A stretch of DNA of 64,000 nucleotides, taken from contig JAPJBO010000179.1 of assembly GCA_030068145.1 (NCBI GenBank), positions 62,001 to 126,000 of the forward strand, in the 5' to 3' direction. Origin of the DNA: Diplonema papillatum. Its lineage: Eukaryota > Euglenozoa > Diplonemea > Diplonemida > Diplonemidae. The notes under the pieces are model-generated. The model had not been told where the DNA came from. It saw nothing but the letters and a program-made list of their open reading frames with translations, and searched no databases. How positions within the stretch are numbered: the stretch's first letter is position 1; each line of letters begins with the position of its first letter. Shown piece after piece: positions 1-8,905 of the stretch. Both the position numbers and the translations under genes were made by a program.

Positions 1-234
1 TGATTGGAATGAAGGTATCAGCTCTGGTGATGCGGTAGTGAGAAAGGTCAAGAAGCCGTCTGTTGTCTGGTTTTCTTCATCAACAGTCTTGATTATCGTT
101 GCACAGTTCAGGGTTTGCTCGTGTTGGGAACCTTGTTCATAGAGAGCATCAGATCGCTGTTGTGCTATTGAGTTCTTCAGTCTGTCAATATCAAGAAGGA
201 GATTCTCCAGACTAGACGTGTTGTTCAGCTGCAT
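1..234 (-). CDS. Partial virus-like gene, 5' part only, divergent from the packaging ATPase
   Basis: An open frame on the minus strand starts with ATG at 234 and stays open for 78 codons to the window edge, so only the N-terminus is seen. The start reads MQLNNTSSLENLL and the segment is polar, rich in N, Q, T and S, with a heptad-like stretch around LENLLLDIDRLKNSI that could be a short coiled coil. Only 14 bases (235-248) separate its ATG from the ATG of the ATPase on the other strand. Such tight divergent packing is typical of small DNA viruses rather than of the surrounding host genes. No family is recognised. In cassettes B and C this gene is replaced by the fiber-like gene in the same orientation, so it could be an alternative neighbour lost by deletion. 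Confidence 0.5.
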   Translation of the reverse strand, partial: MQLNNTSSLENLLLDIDRLKNSIAQQRSDALYEQGSQHEQTLNCATIIKTVDEENQTTDGFLTFLTTASPELIPSFQS

Positions 235-248
235 TTTTCTTATTGAAA

Positions 249-992
249 ATGATTCACAATTATGTTCAGAGGACTGAGCCACATGCAGATGGTGAACACT
301 CAAAGCTTCTCCCTTCGTGGCTGTTCAGGATGGTGTCAGTTGGCCCTTCTGGGTGTGGGAAGAGCACAGTGATGGGGAACATGCTGATGAACAAGGAGCT
401 GAAGTTGCCGTTTGACAGGGTGTTTGTGATCAGCACAACACTGCACCAACCGATCTACCAGGTGATGATGGAGCACTTTGCAGGTAATGACGAGAAGATA
501 CGAAGTGAGCTGGAACTGGAGTTGAAGAAAAAGAAGGTTAGTGAGGAAAAGATCGAAGAGACCTTGGAAGCCTTGAAGCCAACAGCAGAGTTCTTCGACA
601 GTGTGTATGAGTTCGATGTCGAGGAGCTTGACCCAAAGCAGAAGAACCTTGTGGTCTTGGACGATGTTGTGTTGGAGAAGAACCAGAGCGACTTCATCAA
701 CCTGTATGTGCATGGACGGTATCGGAACATCTCTCCTGTGTACTTGAGTCAGAGCTTCTTTGCCACCCCAAAGGTGATACGGCAGAACTGCAGCTGCTTC
801 CTGTTGTTCAACCTCAACAAGAAGGAGAGGCGACTTGTAGCATCTTCGTGCAGTGACCTTGAGCCTGATGAGTTCAACAGCATGTTTGATGGTTTACCCA
901 GGCACAGCTTTGTCATGATTGACAACCAGCCTATTGTTCCTGAACTGAAGTATCGGCGGAATTTTGATGAGATTGTATTTCCAGGAAGGTAA
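249..992 (+). CDS. A32/FtsK-like genome-packaging ATPase of a virus-like element (cassette A)
   Basis: The 247-residue protein has a Walker A loop GPSGCGKST at residues 32-40, a Walker B strand LVVLDDVV at about 134-141, and a downstream LSQS...TPK..R segment (about 166-178) that resembles the sensor region of A32-type ATPases. A charged helical insert (about 80-110, rich in K and E) lies between the Walker motifs. Length and motif order fit the DNA-packaging ATPases of polinton-like viruses, virophages and related eukaryotic DNA viruses, which pump the genome into the capsid. I chose ATG 249 because the upstream in-frame codon at 243 is TTG. It is followed at once by a small ORF and then the cysteine protease on the same strand. 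Copies B and C keep only the last 94 codons. Confidence 0.8.
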   Translation: MIHNYVQRTEPHADGEHSKLLPSWLFRMVSVGPSGCGKSTVMGNMLMNKELKLPFDRVFVISTTLHQPIYQVMMEHFAGNDEKIRSELELELKKKKVSEEKIEETLEALKPTAEFFDSVYEFDVEELDPKQKNLVVLDDVVLEKNQSDFINLYVHGRYRNISPVYLSQSFFATPKVIRQNCSCFLLFNLNKKERRLVASSCSDLEPDEFNSMFDGLPRHSFVMIDNQPIVPELKYRRNFDEIVFPGR

Positions 993-1002
993 GAGAAAGG
1001 AC

Positions 1003-1155
1003 ATGTCTGAGAAAACAACGAAAGAAGCTACTGCTAGCCCTTCAGTTACGACAAGAGACGTCAATTCAAGTGGAAGTGTTGGGAGCAAGATAGTGAAGGT
1101 GATGTGCTGTAGAAGCAAGTGTGTTGGGAATCCACGCGTCAGTGTGCGAAGGTAA
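1003..1155 (+). CDS. Small conserved ORF between ATPase and protease (cassette A)
   Basis: This 50-residue frame starts 10 bases after the ATPase stop. It is rich in S, T and K at the N-terminus and ends with a Cys/Arg segment (MCCRSKC...). It is retained in all three cassettes (also 12549-12701 and 37831-37983) with only a few changes, namely V to I, K to N and M to I. No family is recognised, and conservation may only reflect recent duplication. It could be a small virion or accessory peptide, or a chance ORF. Confidence 0.35.
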   Translation: MSEKTTKEATASPSVTTRDVNSSGSVGSKIVKVMCCRSKCVGNPRVSVRR

Positions 1156-1435
1156 TGTGTTGCTGTGAAGGTTCATGTTGCCGTGACAGCAACCGAGTTG
1201 TTTCGACCTGGGATGTCGTTAAACTCATCCACATCCTTTTCTGAGGGCAAAAGAAAACGTTGTCGAGTGTCTCAATACATTCCGTCACTCACACTTGCCA
1301 CTAAACAAGACAAAACAAAAAACAAAAAAAACAAAAAACACCAACCTTTGCTTGGACATTGCCTTGCCATACATTCCACAAACAGAATACACTCACAACA
1401 GACACACACATAAAGGCAAAACAAAAACGTTCAAT
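1156..1435 (+). promoter_or_regulatory. A/C-rich leader upstream of the cysteine protease
   Basis: About 280 bases without a convincing gene separate the small ORF from the protease ATG. From about 1300 it becomes a strongly A/C-rich tract (repeated ACAAAACAAAAAACAAAA) followed by CACACA runs, poor in G just before the ATG. It is probably the promoter and 5' leader of the protease mRNA. It is nearly identical in cassettes B and C. Confidence 0.3.
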
Positions 1436-2707
1436 ATGTCCAAGATTCGTTGCCTGGCCCGCTTTCGTCCCTTGTCTCCCTCTTCCTCGCAAACACCGCA
1501 AAAGAAGGCCAAAAAGTATGCGGAGAATACTGAGGCTCCAGAGCCCCTCTTTAACGATGCACCACTGTCACAAGTACTGACGGAGGAATACACGAAGAAG
1601 TTTGACGACACCGCAACACTTGGTACGCTCCGCGAAGAGTACGGTGACGATGCAGAGAAGTGGCGCAAAGCAATGGCAGAGAAGAACATCCCCGCTGAAG
1701 TTGCAAAGCAGGCAGAGAAGCATGTGCTGTGGCCTGCTGTCGTGGACAACTTTTTCCTGTGGAAGGGAGTGAAGGGTGGCGCTCGTATACTCACATGGCA
1801 AGATCTTGAAGAGCTGGACAGACACAATGAGAACAAGGACAACAAGAGATGCCACCGCATCAAGCGTCTGCTGCAAGGAGACGTGATTCACATGCAGAGT
1901 GCCATTGAAACCAACCCAGGACCCCATCTGCTTGCAGTGCTCGATGCTTTCACGACGAAGCACCCTAAGTGGCTCGAAGAAGGGAGTTACATTCTATACC
2001 GCGACTACTCGACACTAACCAAGTCAGAAGAGATCGGTAAAGATGACCTCGCAATATCTCGTGTCCAGCATAGCGGGTTGTGCTACATGCACGCAGGGGC
2101 AGTCATGCAGCATGTCGTGGTTGCACTGAACTCGGGAGGGACACACCATGAGATGTTAAATGTGGCGAAGTACATTGTGCAGTTCTACGACAATCGTGCT
2201 GTTCGTAACCACATTGTGGACAACGTTGGTGGCAACAGTATTGGCTTCATGCGTGACATCATGGGGTTGGAGCGCGAGGATGTGGTGACCACTGGACTTG
2301 GCATGGGCAAAGCGATTCCTGCGAATGCCGAAGAAGTTGCAACCGATATCAGAAAATACGGCATTGGGCTGGTGTCAACATTCGCAGTCGAGCCAGCTTT
2401 CCAGCAAGCAGACGGGACGAGTTACGATGGAGCTCTGACAGAAAAGTCTCTGGGGCAACATGCCATGGCAGTTGTTGGACACCGTAAAGAAGACAACAAG
2501 CACTACTTCCTGCTACAAAACTGGTGGATCGAGAAGCAGTTCGTGGAGGTGTCGCAGGACTACCTCGCTTCTTCTGGTGCGTCTGTTTCGTTTGTGACAA
2601 AGGCTGTGTCAGAGATTCCTATTAATTATCCCACCGTATCAGGAGCATACTCGCTGGAGACGGAGGACCTTGGTGACCATTTTGAACTGGAGATGCGCTC
2701 GCTATAA
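1436..2707 (+). CDS. Papain-fold cysteine protease with embedded 2A-like motif (cassette A)
   Basis: The 423-residue protein has the landmarks of a C1-like (papain-fold) peptidase. A nucleophile region SGLCYMHA carries Cys216, GQHAMAVVGH carries His342, and HYFLLQNWW carries Asn362, matching the usual C...H...N order and spacing. The first 140 residues are a separate charged, Lys-rich region. Between them lies IETNPGP at residues 157-163, the core of a 2A ribosome-skipping peptide; the usual Asp before I/V-E is Ala here. If active, skipping would release a roughly 162-residue N-terminal product from the protease domain. ATG 1436 is preferred over upstream in-frame codons because it ends the A/C-rich leader. 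The likely role is maturation of virion proteins or host interaction in the virus-like element. It differs from copies B and C in short dense blocks. Confidence 0.75.
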   Translation: MSKIRCLARFRPLSPSSSQTPQKKAKKYAENTEAPEPLFNDAPLSQVLTEEYTKKFDDTATLGTLREEYGDDAEKWRKAMAEKNIPAEVAKQAEKHVLWPAVVDNFFLWKGVKGGARILTWQDLEELDRHNENKDNKRCHRIKRLLQGDVIHMQSAIETNPGPHLLAVLDAFTTKHPKWLEEGSYILYRDYSTLTKSEEIGKDDLAISRVQHSGLCYMHAGAVMQHVVVALNSGGTHHEMLNVAKYIVQFYDNRAVRNHIVDNVGGNSIGFMRDIMGLEREDVVTTGLGMGKAIPANAEEVATDIRKYGIGLVSTFAVEPAFQQADGTSYDGALTEKSLGQHAMAVVGHRKEDNKHYFLLQNWWIEKQFVEVSQDYLASSGASVSFVTKAVSEIPINYPTVSGAYSLETEDLGDHFELEMRSL

Positions 2708-3231
2708 AGCGCAATTTATCACTCGACGTCTCAGTAGTACGAGCAGCCAAAGCAGTCTCTTAGAACCGTGCAGTGGGCAAATGTCTCTATGGCTTTTATT
2801 TTTTTCTTTCTTTATTTTTCTCTTTCTTATGTCTCGTTTCATTCATCTGTTCCTTTCCCTGGCCCGAGGATTTGTTTGTGCGATTTAACCTACGTGTGTT
2901 CTGGTTAAACCGCTGCCAACGTTCTTTTTAGCTGTAACAAATACTGTCTCCAGGGAAGCAGAAATTGGTTGTCGCAAAAAATCTAGTTTGCAAAAAGATA
3001 TCAAAAATAGTCAACCCCACCCTACATGTTTTCGTGCTTCGTATTCTTCTGCGACCACACACATACACCACACACATACACGACACTCAGGCATTTGCAA
3101 ACACACAAAACTCCTCACTATGGCAACCCTTCACACAAAGTCTTATACACAGTTATATCTAATACATGGGGTGACTCTGCCAAAAATAATACTCCGCAAG
3201 ACTTCCAAGACTTTGTGAAAGGACATTTTCA
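2708..3231. other. 3' flank of the protease gene, with a possible broken ORF
   Basis: The flank is pyrimidine-rich near 2790-2830 and holds CACACA/CATACAC microsatellite at 3055-3090. The frame opening at 3026 reads into a stretch that looks protein-like (VISNTWGDSAKNN...QDFQDFVKGHFQ) and is interrupted at about 3232 by a repeat element. It may be the start of a further viral gene cut by the insertion. The same arrangement is in B (14254-14777) and in C, where a MITE has also inserted. Coding status is weak. Confidence 0.3.
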
Positions 3232-3480
3232 AATAATGCGCCAATATCTGGAAGACGGTTTGGGGGGTGGTCAGGAGGGTTAAGACATCGTCATAGCCAT
3301 AGTCAACGTGGGTATGACTATCCAACAGCAGGGGTGTGAGGGAGGTTCAGGTACCGTCTTGAGGAGTGTCAGAGAGGTATGCACATCCATTGCGAGGGTA
3401 CCTAAGAGGGTACTATAAGCACACACGTGGGGGGTCTAGGATTATGCGCCGATATCTGGAAAACTCCTATTACTCCCCCC
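3232..3480 (+). repeat. Dispersed 245-bp repeat with terminal direct motif (cassette A copy)
   Basis: The unit begins near ATAATGCGCCAATATCTGGA and ends near GGATTATGCGCCGATATCTGG, so the motif TGCGCCRATATCTGGA is a direct repeat at both ends. Further copies lie at 14778-15026 and 40352-40600, and an inverted one at 10561-10807. It carries no credible ORF. It is probably a small non-autonomous element or the remnant of one. Confidence 0.6.
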
Positions 3481-3630
3481 CCCTCTCCCACGTTTCTCTC
3501 GTTCACCCGGTGGGTGGTCCCCGGTCCCCCGGCGAGAGTTTCTGTTCGTTCTTTTTTAGTTCTTCCCGAGTTTCCGTCCTTTTCTTCTTCTGTTTTTTTT
3601 TGTGCGGCCACGAAAAGATGGTGAATCCCG

Positions 3631-3876
3631 GAATGGCTGTGCACGAGGCACCATGTCTTCCCATGTATGTGCTCGTGTGCCTTCATGGCACTTGCACTGT
3701 ACAGAACTCAATGCCTTCCCATGTTGGTTGTGGGTGCCTCGTCCCACGCAGACTGGAATGGCTGTTCACGAGACACCATGTCTTCCCATGTATGTGCTCG
3801 CTTGCCTTCATGGCACTTGCACTTTGCAGAACTCAATGCCTTCCCATATTGGTTGTGGGTGCCTCGCCCCGTCTGG
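3631..3876 (+). repeat. Tandem duplication of a 123-bp unit
   Basis: Two adjacent diverged units both read 'ggaatggctgt' ... 'caccatgtcttcccatgtat' ... 'ggttgtgggtgcctcg'. A shorter relative lies at about 62862-62895. Frames across it are open only because the unit has few stops; I see no protein signal. Confidence 0.65.
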
Positions 3877-4195
3877 GAGTCGAAGGCTCGCACACAGCCC
3901 TGGGGGTGCACACTCCCTGCGGGATGTAACCAAACCTGGGAGCATTAGGTTGATAGCTGTTGTCAGGGCACGTCCAGCAGTAGATTTGCGCAAAGAGCGC
4001 AAATCTGCCGCAGCAGGGAGTATTTGCCCGACCACGCGGGAAGTCAGCCTCAGGAGCTGGAGCTGAAGGCGCTCGTCGGGTGTATATTTACACGCGTTTT
4101 GGGTGTAGCAGAAGCACCGGCTATTGGGCGCTTCTGAGGCTGGTATTCACCGTGTGGCCTATTAAGCAGGACCGAACCCTCTCTCCCCATTTTTT
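3877..4195. other. No gene seen
   Basis: This is unique-looking sequence with no credible ORF, a short inverted repeat near 3985-4010 (tttgcgcaaagagcgcaaat) and no recognised RNA gene. Confidence 0.4.
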
Positions 4196-4453
4196 TACAT
4201 GAGCGCCAGCTTGGAAGGAAATGCTCGACGATGCTGCCAGACAAAGAACAGAAGGGATCTCAAGTGCTGTAACCACCGAACGTGTTGAACGGACGTGAGG
4301 TCATGCGGGTCTACCCAGGTCAAAGTCCTGAGTGAGAAAACAACACACGGTGGTGTCAGCGAAGAACAAATCAGATTGTATTTGTATTGTATTTGCCCCT
4401 CTACCTCTATATTTCCTCCCTTCCATTCGGAGTCAAAACAGCTACGTCGAGTA
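4196..4453 (+). mobile_element. T-run-targeting MITE, copy 1
   Basis: The element begins TACATGAGCGCCAGCTTGG and ends CTACGTCGAGTA. It has TTTT directly on each side, consistent with a four-base target duplication in a T-run. It matches copies at 15883-16158 and 39634-39921 along its length. It has no ORF and only a 3-base terminal inverted match (TAC/GTA). It is a non-autonomous element whose mobiliser is unknown. Confidence 0.7.
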
Positions 4454-4670
4454 TTTTATACAGGAGAAAGAATAATAGAACACCCTCTTGTCGTTTTGTC
4501 TGCCTTGAGCAACCGCTAACTGTTGTGCTTCGGATAGATCCTCTCGGCAAGCAAGCAGGAGAGCATTGCCCGTAGCACTGTGCAGCTGCGAGCGCAGGCA
4601 ACAGAGAGGACACGTCTGCAAACTAATTTTTCTATATGCCTGGAAAACACTGTTCCGGCGGGTTTTTTCG

Positions 4671-4919
4671 GAGGGTAATGAAGACAACAGTATTTATTAC
4701 TATGTTTACTTCACAGAAGGACGGTGCCACGGTGCGACTCGGCAGCCCCTGCTAAACGAGCGCCACGTGGGGGGTGAAGTGAACGGATTCATCCCTTCCT
4801 TCAGCACCAAAAGTCCAGGAATACCGGTATTCCCAGCAATAGAGAGCAAAAGACGCATAAAAGGAGAGAATAGCCGTAAAAGGAACAAAAAGAAAGTTTA
4901 CCACGATTACCATTTCTTC
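4671..4919 (+). repeat. 249-bp direct repeat, left copy
   Basis: This copy is identical to 5387-5635 apart from one base (ccacgatt versus cgacgatt). The two copies enclose 467 bases without a coding gene. The near-identity and spacing resemble long terminal repeats of a miniature retroelement, but the ends lack TG...CA and no primer-binding site is obvious. A recent local duplication is the alternative. Confidence 0.7.
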
Positions 4920-5386
4920 GTCCAGTCTACCACATGGGTCTCGCCAGAGCTACCATCGGCAAAGGCGCAGTGCTTTTTTCGGAACGCAACTGACGTCACA
5001 ATAAAGTCACGCAGAAGTGGTGAAAACACTGACTACGCGCCATATCCTTCAGCCTTGGGGTATGAAAAGCGTCTGGTAGCAATACTACCATCATACGGCA
5101 ACTAAAAGAAAACACTGGTTGGAACCACAGAAAAAGGAAAAAGAAGCAAACAACACAACAACAGAGGAAAAGAAAGCGAGGAGCCCAACCCTCATCCCCT
5201 CAGCCGCCAGCTCTCACACGATAGAAATGAGCCTGACTGCAGCATCGTCTTGTATGACGATGACTGCAGGAAAGCTCTTACCAAAATACGAGCCCAACCT
5301 ATAGCACTGCTAAATCAGTGATTGTAGGCACGCTCCAAAGGCAATACACAATTCCATCTCGATGGAATGCTGACCCGGCGAGCTAC

Positions 5387-5635
5387 GAGGGTAATGAAGA
5401 CAACAGTATTTATTACTATGTTTACTTCACAGAAGGACGGTGCCACGGTGCGACTCGGCAGCCCCTGCTAAACGAGCGCCACGTGGGGGGTGAAGTGAAC
5501 GGATTCATCCCTTCCTTCAGCACCAAAAGTCCAGGAATACCGGTATTCCCAGCAATAGAGAGCAAAAGACGCATAAAAGGAGAGAATAGCCGTAAAAGGA
5601 ACAAAAAGAAAGTTTACGACGATTACCATTTCTTC
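5387..5635 (+). repeat. 249-bp direct repeat, right copy
   Basis: This is the second copy of the unit at 4671. It contains the motif 'cagcccctgctaaacgag...cacgtggggggt', which also recurs in diverged form near 61300, 61620 and 62070, so it shares ancestry with the dispersed repeat of the right end of the window. Confidence 0.7.
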
Positions 5636-6167
5636 TCTCTCAAGCCCCGGCTTCGTATGAAATACTACGAGGGGAACGTCTCCTCGTGCTTCATTGGGCG
5701 GCAGGCCCAGTTGGCGTTGCGCATCTTCGACACCCCTGTTGCCTCCGTGAGACCGCTCCTCAAAGGTGTGCCACGAGCTGCTGTGGATACCATCGGGCCC
5801 CTGACCCTGAGGCCATCCTGTAGAGGATATGGTACCCTAGTACACACCTACGCAGCATGTGGTACCTACGTATAAACCTCCATAGCCCCCCTGTGGGGAC
5901 CACAGGGTGTTCTACGTGGTGCATACCATCGTCATCAGGAGCACTGACCGACGAAATCGCGCCAAGAGTTGACACGTTTCCGTAAGGGATTTTGTGTGGG
6001 AGAGCTGTGGCAGCGACTTGTGAAGCTGTGGCAGCGGTGGCTTGTGGGTACTGTGAGGTGTTGTAGGTTCAGGGTTTCCAGTGTGAGCCACGAGAACAGG
6101 CAGACCAGACACAGACAGGCACAAGCATGATCCGACCGGCCCACAGCACACTTGAAGTGACCCGTGC
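5636..6167. other. No confident gene; possible captured coding fragment at the left
   Basis: A GC-richer stretch at 5640-5820 is open on the plus strand and reads protein-like (YYEGNVSSCFIGRQAQLALR), but it has no start or stop of its own and no family is recognised. It might be an exon fragment. The remainder shows no gene. Confidence 0.25.
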
Positions 6168-6299
6168 TTTTTCGTTGACCGCACTACCCTGAGCCCAAAT
6201 CCTGGACGTGGTTTCAGGTGGCAAATTTGGCAAATGATCATGATCAGAAGGTCCTACTTGGGCGGTTCAGTTTCCTCACACATTGCATGTGGCTAAAAA
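6168..6299 (-). repeat. Solo terminal repeat of YR element 1
   Basis: The 130 bases are the reverse complement of the left terminal repeat of YR element 1 (17841-17972), from 'ttttcgttgaccgcac' to 'ggctaaaaaa'. No internal element sequence is attached. It is probably a solo repeat left by recombination or a truncated insertion. Confidence 0.75.
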
Positions 6300-7000
6300 A
6301 GGTTGCCAAGTCAAAATCTTTTTTCACCACGGCCCGACGCGTCACTGTTGCTGTGTGCGCTCGGATTGGCGGCGCTCAAGCGGCCACCTTAAGTCACTCG
6401 GTTGTTTGTAAAGATTGCTCCGTTCTTCTCCCTGACTTCTCCCTGACTTGTTCCCGGATTAAGATGACAAATACTACTACTACTACTACTTAGCTGAAAC
6501 TACTACACGGCACGGGTGGCCCTCAACTGGTTGGAAAAAATCCCTGCAGGTGTACGTATTAGTACTTAGGTGCGGCTTCTCCTCGTCTAGCCTCCGTAGA
6601 ACGAAGCACCGGTGAGCGCCTCCGAGCATTTATGGCACACACGGCGGAAACACCGGGACAAAACGAAAAAGCGAACCAGGAGCAAAATAGAAAACAGTAG
6701 GGGAGGGGGAAAATATGAAGCCATGAACCGCGCGCAAAAACGAGGGAAAAAAAGGAGGGAAAAAAAGAAGAAATACGGGGGGGGGGGCGTTTCGTTCTGT
6801 TCTCGATGCTTATATGCGGTCCTTTTTCAGAGGGTCTTTGCCGGCCCCGTTTTCTTTTGTTCTCCTTCTTGCGCCTTCCCTTCGGAAGAAACACCTGCCT
6901 TGTGGAACTAGCTCGCGACGGTTACCGTGCTACGGAGTTGGCTTTCGGTCTCACGGATCGTTGACGGTCCACCCCTGCTTGAGTCGGTTCGTACCTATCT
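6300..7000. other. No gene seen; (CTA)n microsatellite
   Basis: A short trinucleotide run (actactactact...) ends near 6490. Purine-rich tracts lie at 6650-6780. Frames on either strand are low-complexity and show no domain. Confidence 0.4.
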
Positions 7001-7240
7001 CTTGAACCTGCATCGAAGTGCCTGTCGCTGTTTATCACAGTGAAACACGGTCCACCGCAGTCTATCAGGTCCATCCCGAGTCCCTAGAGCTGCATCGAAT
7101 TGCCCGGTGCTGTATTCTTCGGTCTATCACGGTCTATCAAGAGGGGATGGACCGGCTCACTGTTATCGAATTGCCTGCTGCTGCTCATCACGGTGTCCCA
7201 CGGTACACCACGGTCTATCAGGTCCCGGCTCGTTCTTGGC
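7001..7240 (+). repeat. Degenerate tandem repeat ('ctgcatcgaattgcc...cacggtctatcaggtcc')
   Basis: Several diverged units recur, each with 'ctgcatcgaa(t/g)tgcc' followed by 'tatcac(a/g)gt' and 'cacggtctatca'. A near match of two units is at 48290-48440 and a decayed one at 15310-15540. No coding signal is seen. Confidence 0.6.
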
Positions 7241-7277
7241 AACAAGTTCAGCGCCCGAATCCAAGCAATGTTTCTCA

Positions 7278-7335
7278 GCTAGAGGAAGCAACCGTCGTAA
7301 CAAGGTTTTGCTGTAGGTGAACCTGTAGCAGGATT
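7278..7335 (+). pseudogene. Degenerate fragment of the SSU (18S) rRNA 3' end
   Basis: The sequence reads AGAGGAAGcaaccGTCGTAACAAGGTTTtgctGTAGGTGAACCTG, close to the universally conserved 3' end of eukaryotic SSU rRNA (AGAGGAAG...GTCGTAACAAGGTTTCCGTAGGTGAACCTGC). Only about 58 bases are present and several positions differ, so it is not functional. It directly follows the degenerate tandem repeat. Confidence 0.65.
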
Positions 7336-7809
7336 TTCAATTCTGCATGGAACGAGGAAACGACTTCCAAACAGATTGGCAACCGAGGATTCGAACATGG
7401 TCATGAAGGAAATCGAAAATCCCGAGCAATCGGAAAGGCAAAACAACTGCACCCCTCAGCTCAACTGCGGTTGATCGAGGGTAGGGGTGCATCTGACAAG
7501 GGCATGCGCGACACAGCGGTGTCTAAAGGTGAGGTGAGAGGCTTCGACTCACCCTGCCAAGGGACAATGCCCCGCAACAAGAGCTCCTGCTGAATGGAGG
7601 ATTCCAACCGCAGTATAACAAGGTCACACACACCCACACACACACATACTCATACTCATACTCATACACCACACACCAACTAGAAGAAGGGGCGTGAAGA
7701 AGCGGACAGAGGAGAGAAAGCGCGCGCCCGTCAACAAGCAGCGGAGTCGGAAGACCCACACAACCTTTGCCCCACCCCCCCCCAAGAACTAGAAAAAAAG
7801 CGAGGCAAC
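7336..7809. promoter_or_regulatory. Upstream region of YKT6
   Basis: No gene is seen. It includes a CACACA/CATACT microsatellite at about 7625-7670, a poly-C run at 7770-7778 and an A-rich segment just before the ATG. It presumably contains the YKT6 promoter, but no defined box is recognised. Confidence 0.3.
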
Positions 7810-8905
7810 ATGGCGGAGAAGATGTACAGCATCTCCGTGTTCAAAACGAGGGGTTCCGGCGAGGAGCCGATCGTGCTCGCGTCGGCCATGAACGTGAGCA
7901 GCTTTTCGATCCTGCAGCGGTCCGGCGCGAAGGAGTTCATCACGTTCATCAGCCGAACAGTCGCGGGCCGGACGCAGCCCAACACTCGGCAGCAGGTCGT
8001 CGAGCAGGAATACCGGGCGTACACCCACGCCCGAAGCGACGGCCTTGCCTGCGTGGTCTGCACCAACGAGCCGTACCCGGAGCGCGTTGCCTTCGCGCTC
8101 TGCAACCAAACGATGACCGAATTCACCGAAGCGTTCGCGGGGCAGTACGAAACGGCGACCAACCTGAAGGACAACCACTTCGACTGGCCTCAGCTCACGA
8201 AGACGCTCACCAAGTACCAGAACCCGCGAGAGGCCGACCAGGTCCTCAAGATTCAGAAGGACCTGGAGGAGATTCAGACGCTCATGTTGCAGAACATGGA
8301 CAAGGTCATGACACGAGGCGACAACATCAACGACCTGGTATGTCGCGGATGACTGGATAACCCTGCTTTTTCTCGGCAACGAAACAGCGTGATTATTCTA
8401 GGATTCTTGAGCCCCGTTGGACCCCGTCGGAACCCCGTTGGACCCCGATGGACCCCCCTAGAATAAAACCTTCAAACTATGAAAAAGCGAAAGAAGAAAG
8501 CTCACAAAAATGGAGGCAAGTTCCTACCCAAACAGTGAACAAGAAGCGCACTCGAAGATGAAGCTCGTGTAGCAGGTACACTTGGTCAGTCTTGGCTAAA
8601 GCAGGACTGGCGGCCCTCCGAGATGTAAATATCAAGAACGAGCGATTTGCTCGCCACACCGCAACGGACCTCCACCAGGGGTTTCCCTGGTTTCATCCTG
8701 TCCAGGCATAGTTGACCCTCAGTCGGGTCCCAACAAGTGTACTTGACCTCAAATTCCTTTCCAGTAAAATCTGGATCTCGGGCTACAACGCCGGAAGTAC
8801 AATAAACACGTGCAGGTTGAGAAGTCCGGAGACTTGTCGTACGCAAGCAAAACGTTCTACAAGACCGCGAAGAAGACGAACAGAAGTTGTTGCATCGTCA
8901 TGTGA
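7810..8905 (+). CDS. YKT6: YKT6, prenylated R-SNARE (two exons)
   Basis: Exon 1 is 7810-8337 and exon 2 is 8816-8905; the 478-base intron has donor GTATGT and acceptor GCAG. Spliced, it encodes 205 residues: an N-terminal longin domain (about 1-135), then an R-SNARE helix, and a C-terminus ending KKTNRSCCIVM. That tail is the YKT6 signature, with a CaaX box CIVM for prenylation preceded by a palmitoylatable Cys. YKT6 acts in ER-Golgi, Golgi and endosomal or vacuolar membrane fusion and cycles between cytosol and membrane. The splice junction keeps frame within the SNARE helix (ARGDNINDL|VEKSGDLS). The length equals that of known YKT6. The intron contains an LSU-rRNA-like insertion near its acceptor. 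This is the clearest host gene in the window. Confidence 0.9.
8638..8782 (-). pseudogene. Decayed LSU rRNA fragment inside the YKT6 intron
   Basis: The plus strand is the reverse complement of an LSU (28S) rRNA segment: 'caccgcaacggacctccaccag', 'caggcatagtt' and 'gggtcccaacaag' are recognisable conserved blocks. It is alignable to the better-preserved fragment at 29477-29762 through to 'tttccagtaaaatc'. It ends about 30 bases before the acceptor AG and so supplies part of the intron's 3' region. Confidence 0.7.

Noticed and set aside
1295..1435. Upstream extension of the protease ORF by 47 codons
   Set aside because: The extension is the A/C-rich leader translated as Lys/Asn/Thr runs; ATG 1436 is the natural start in all three copies.
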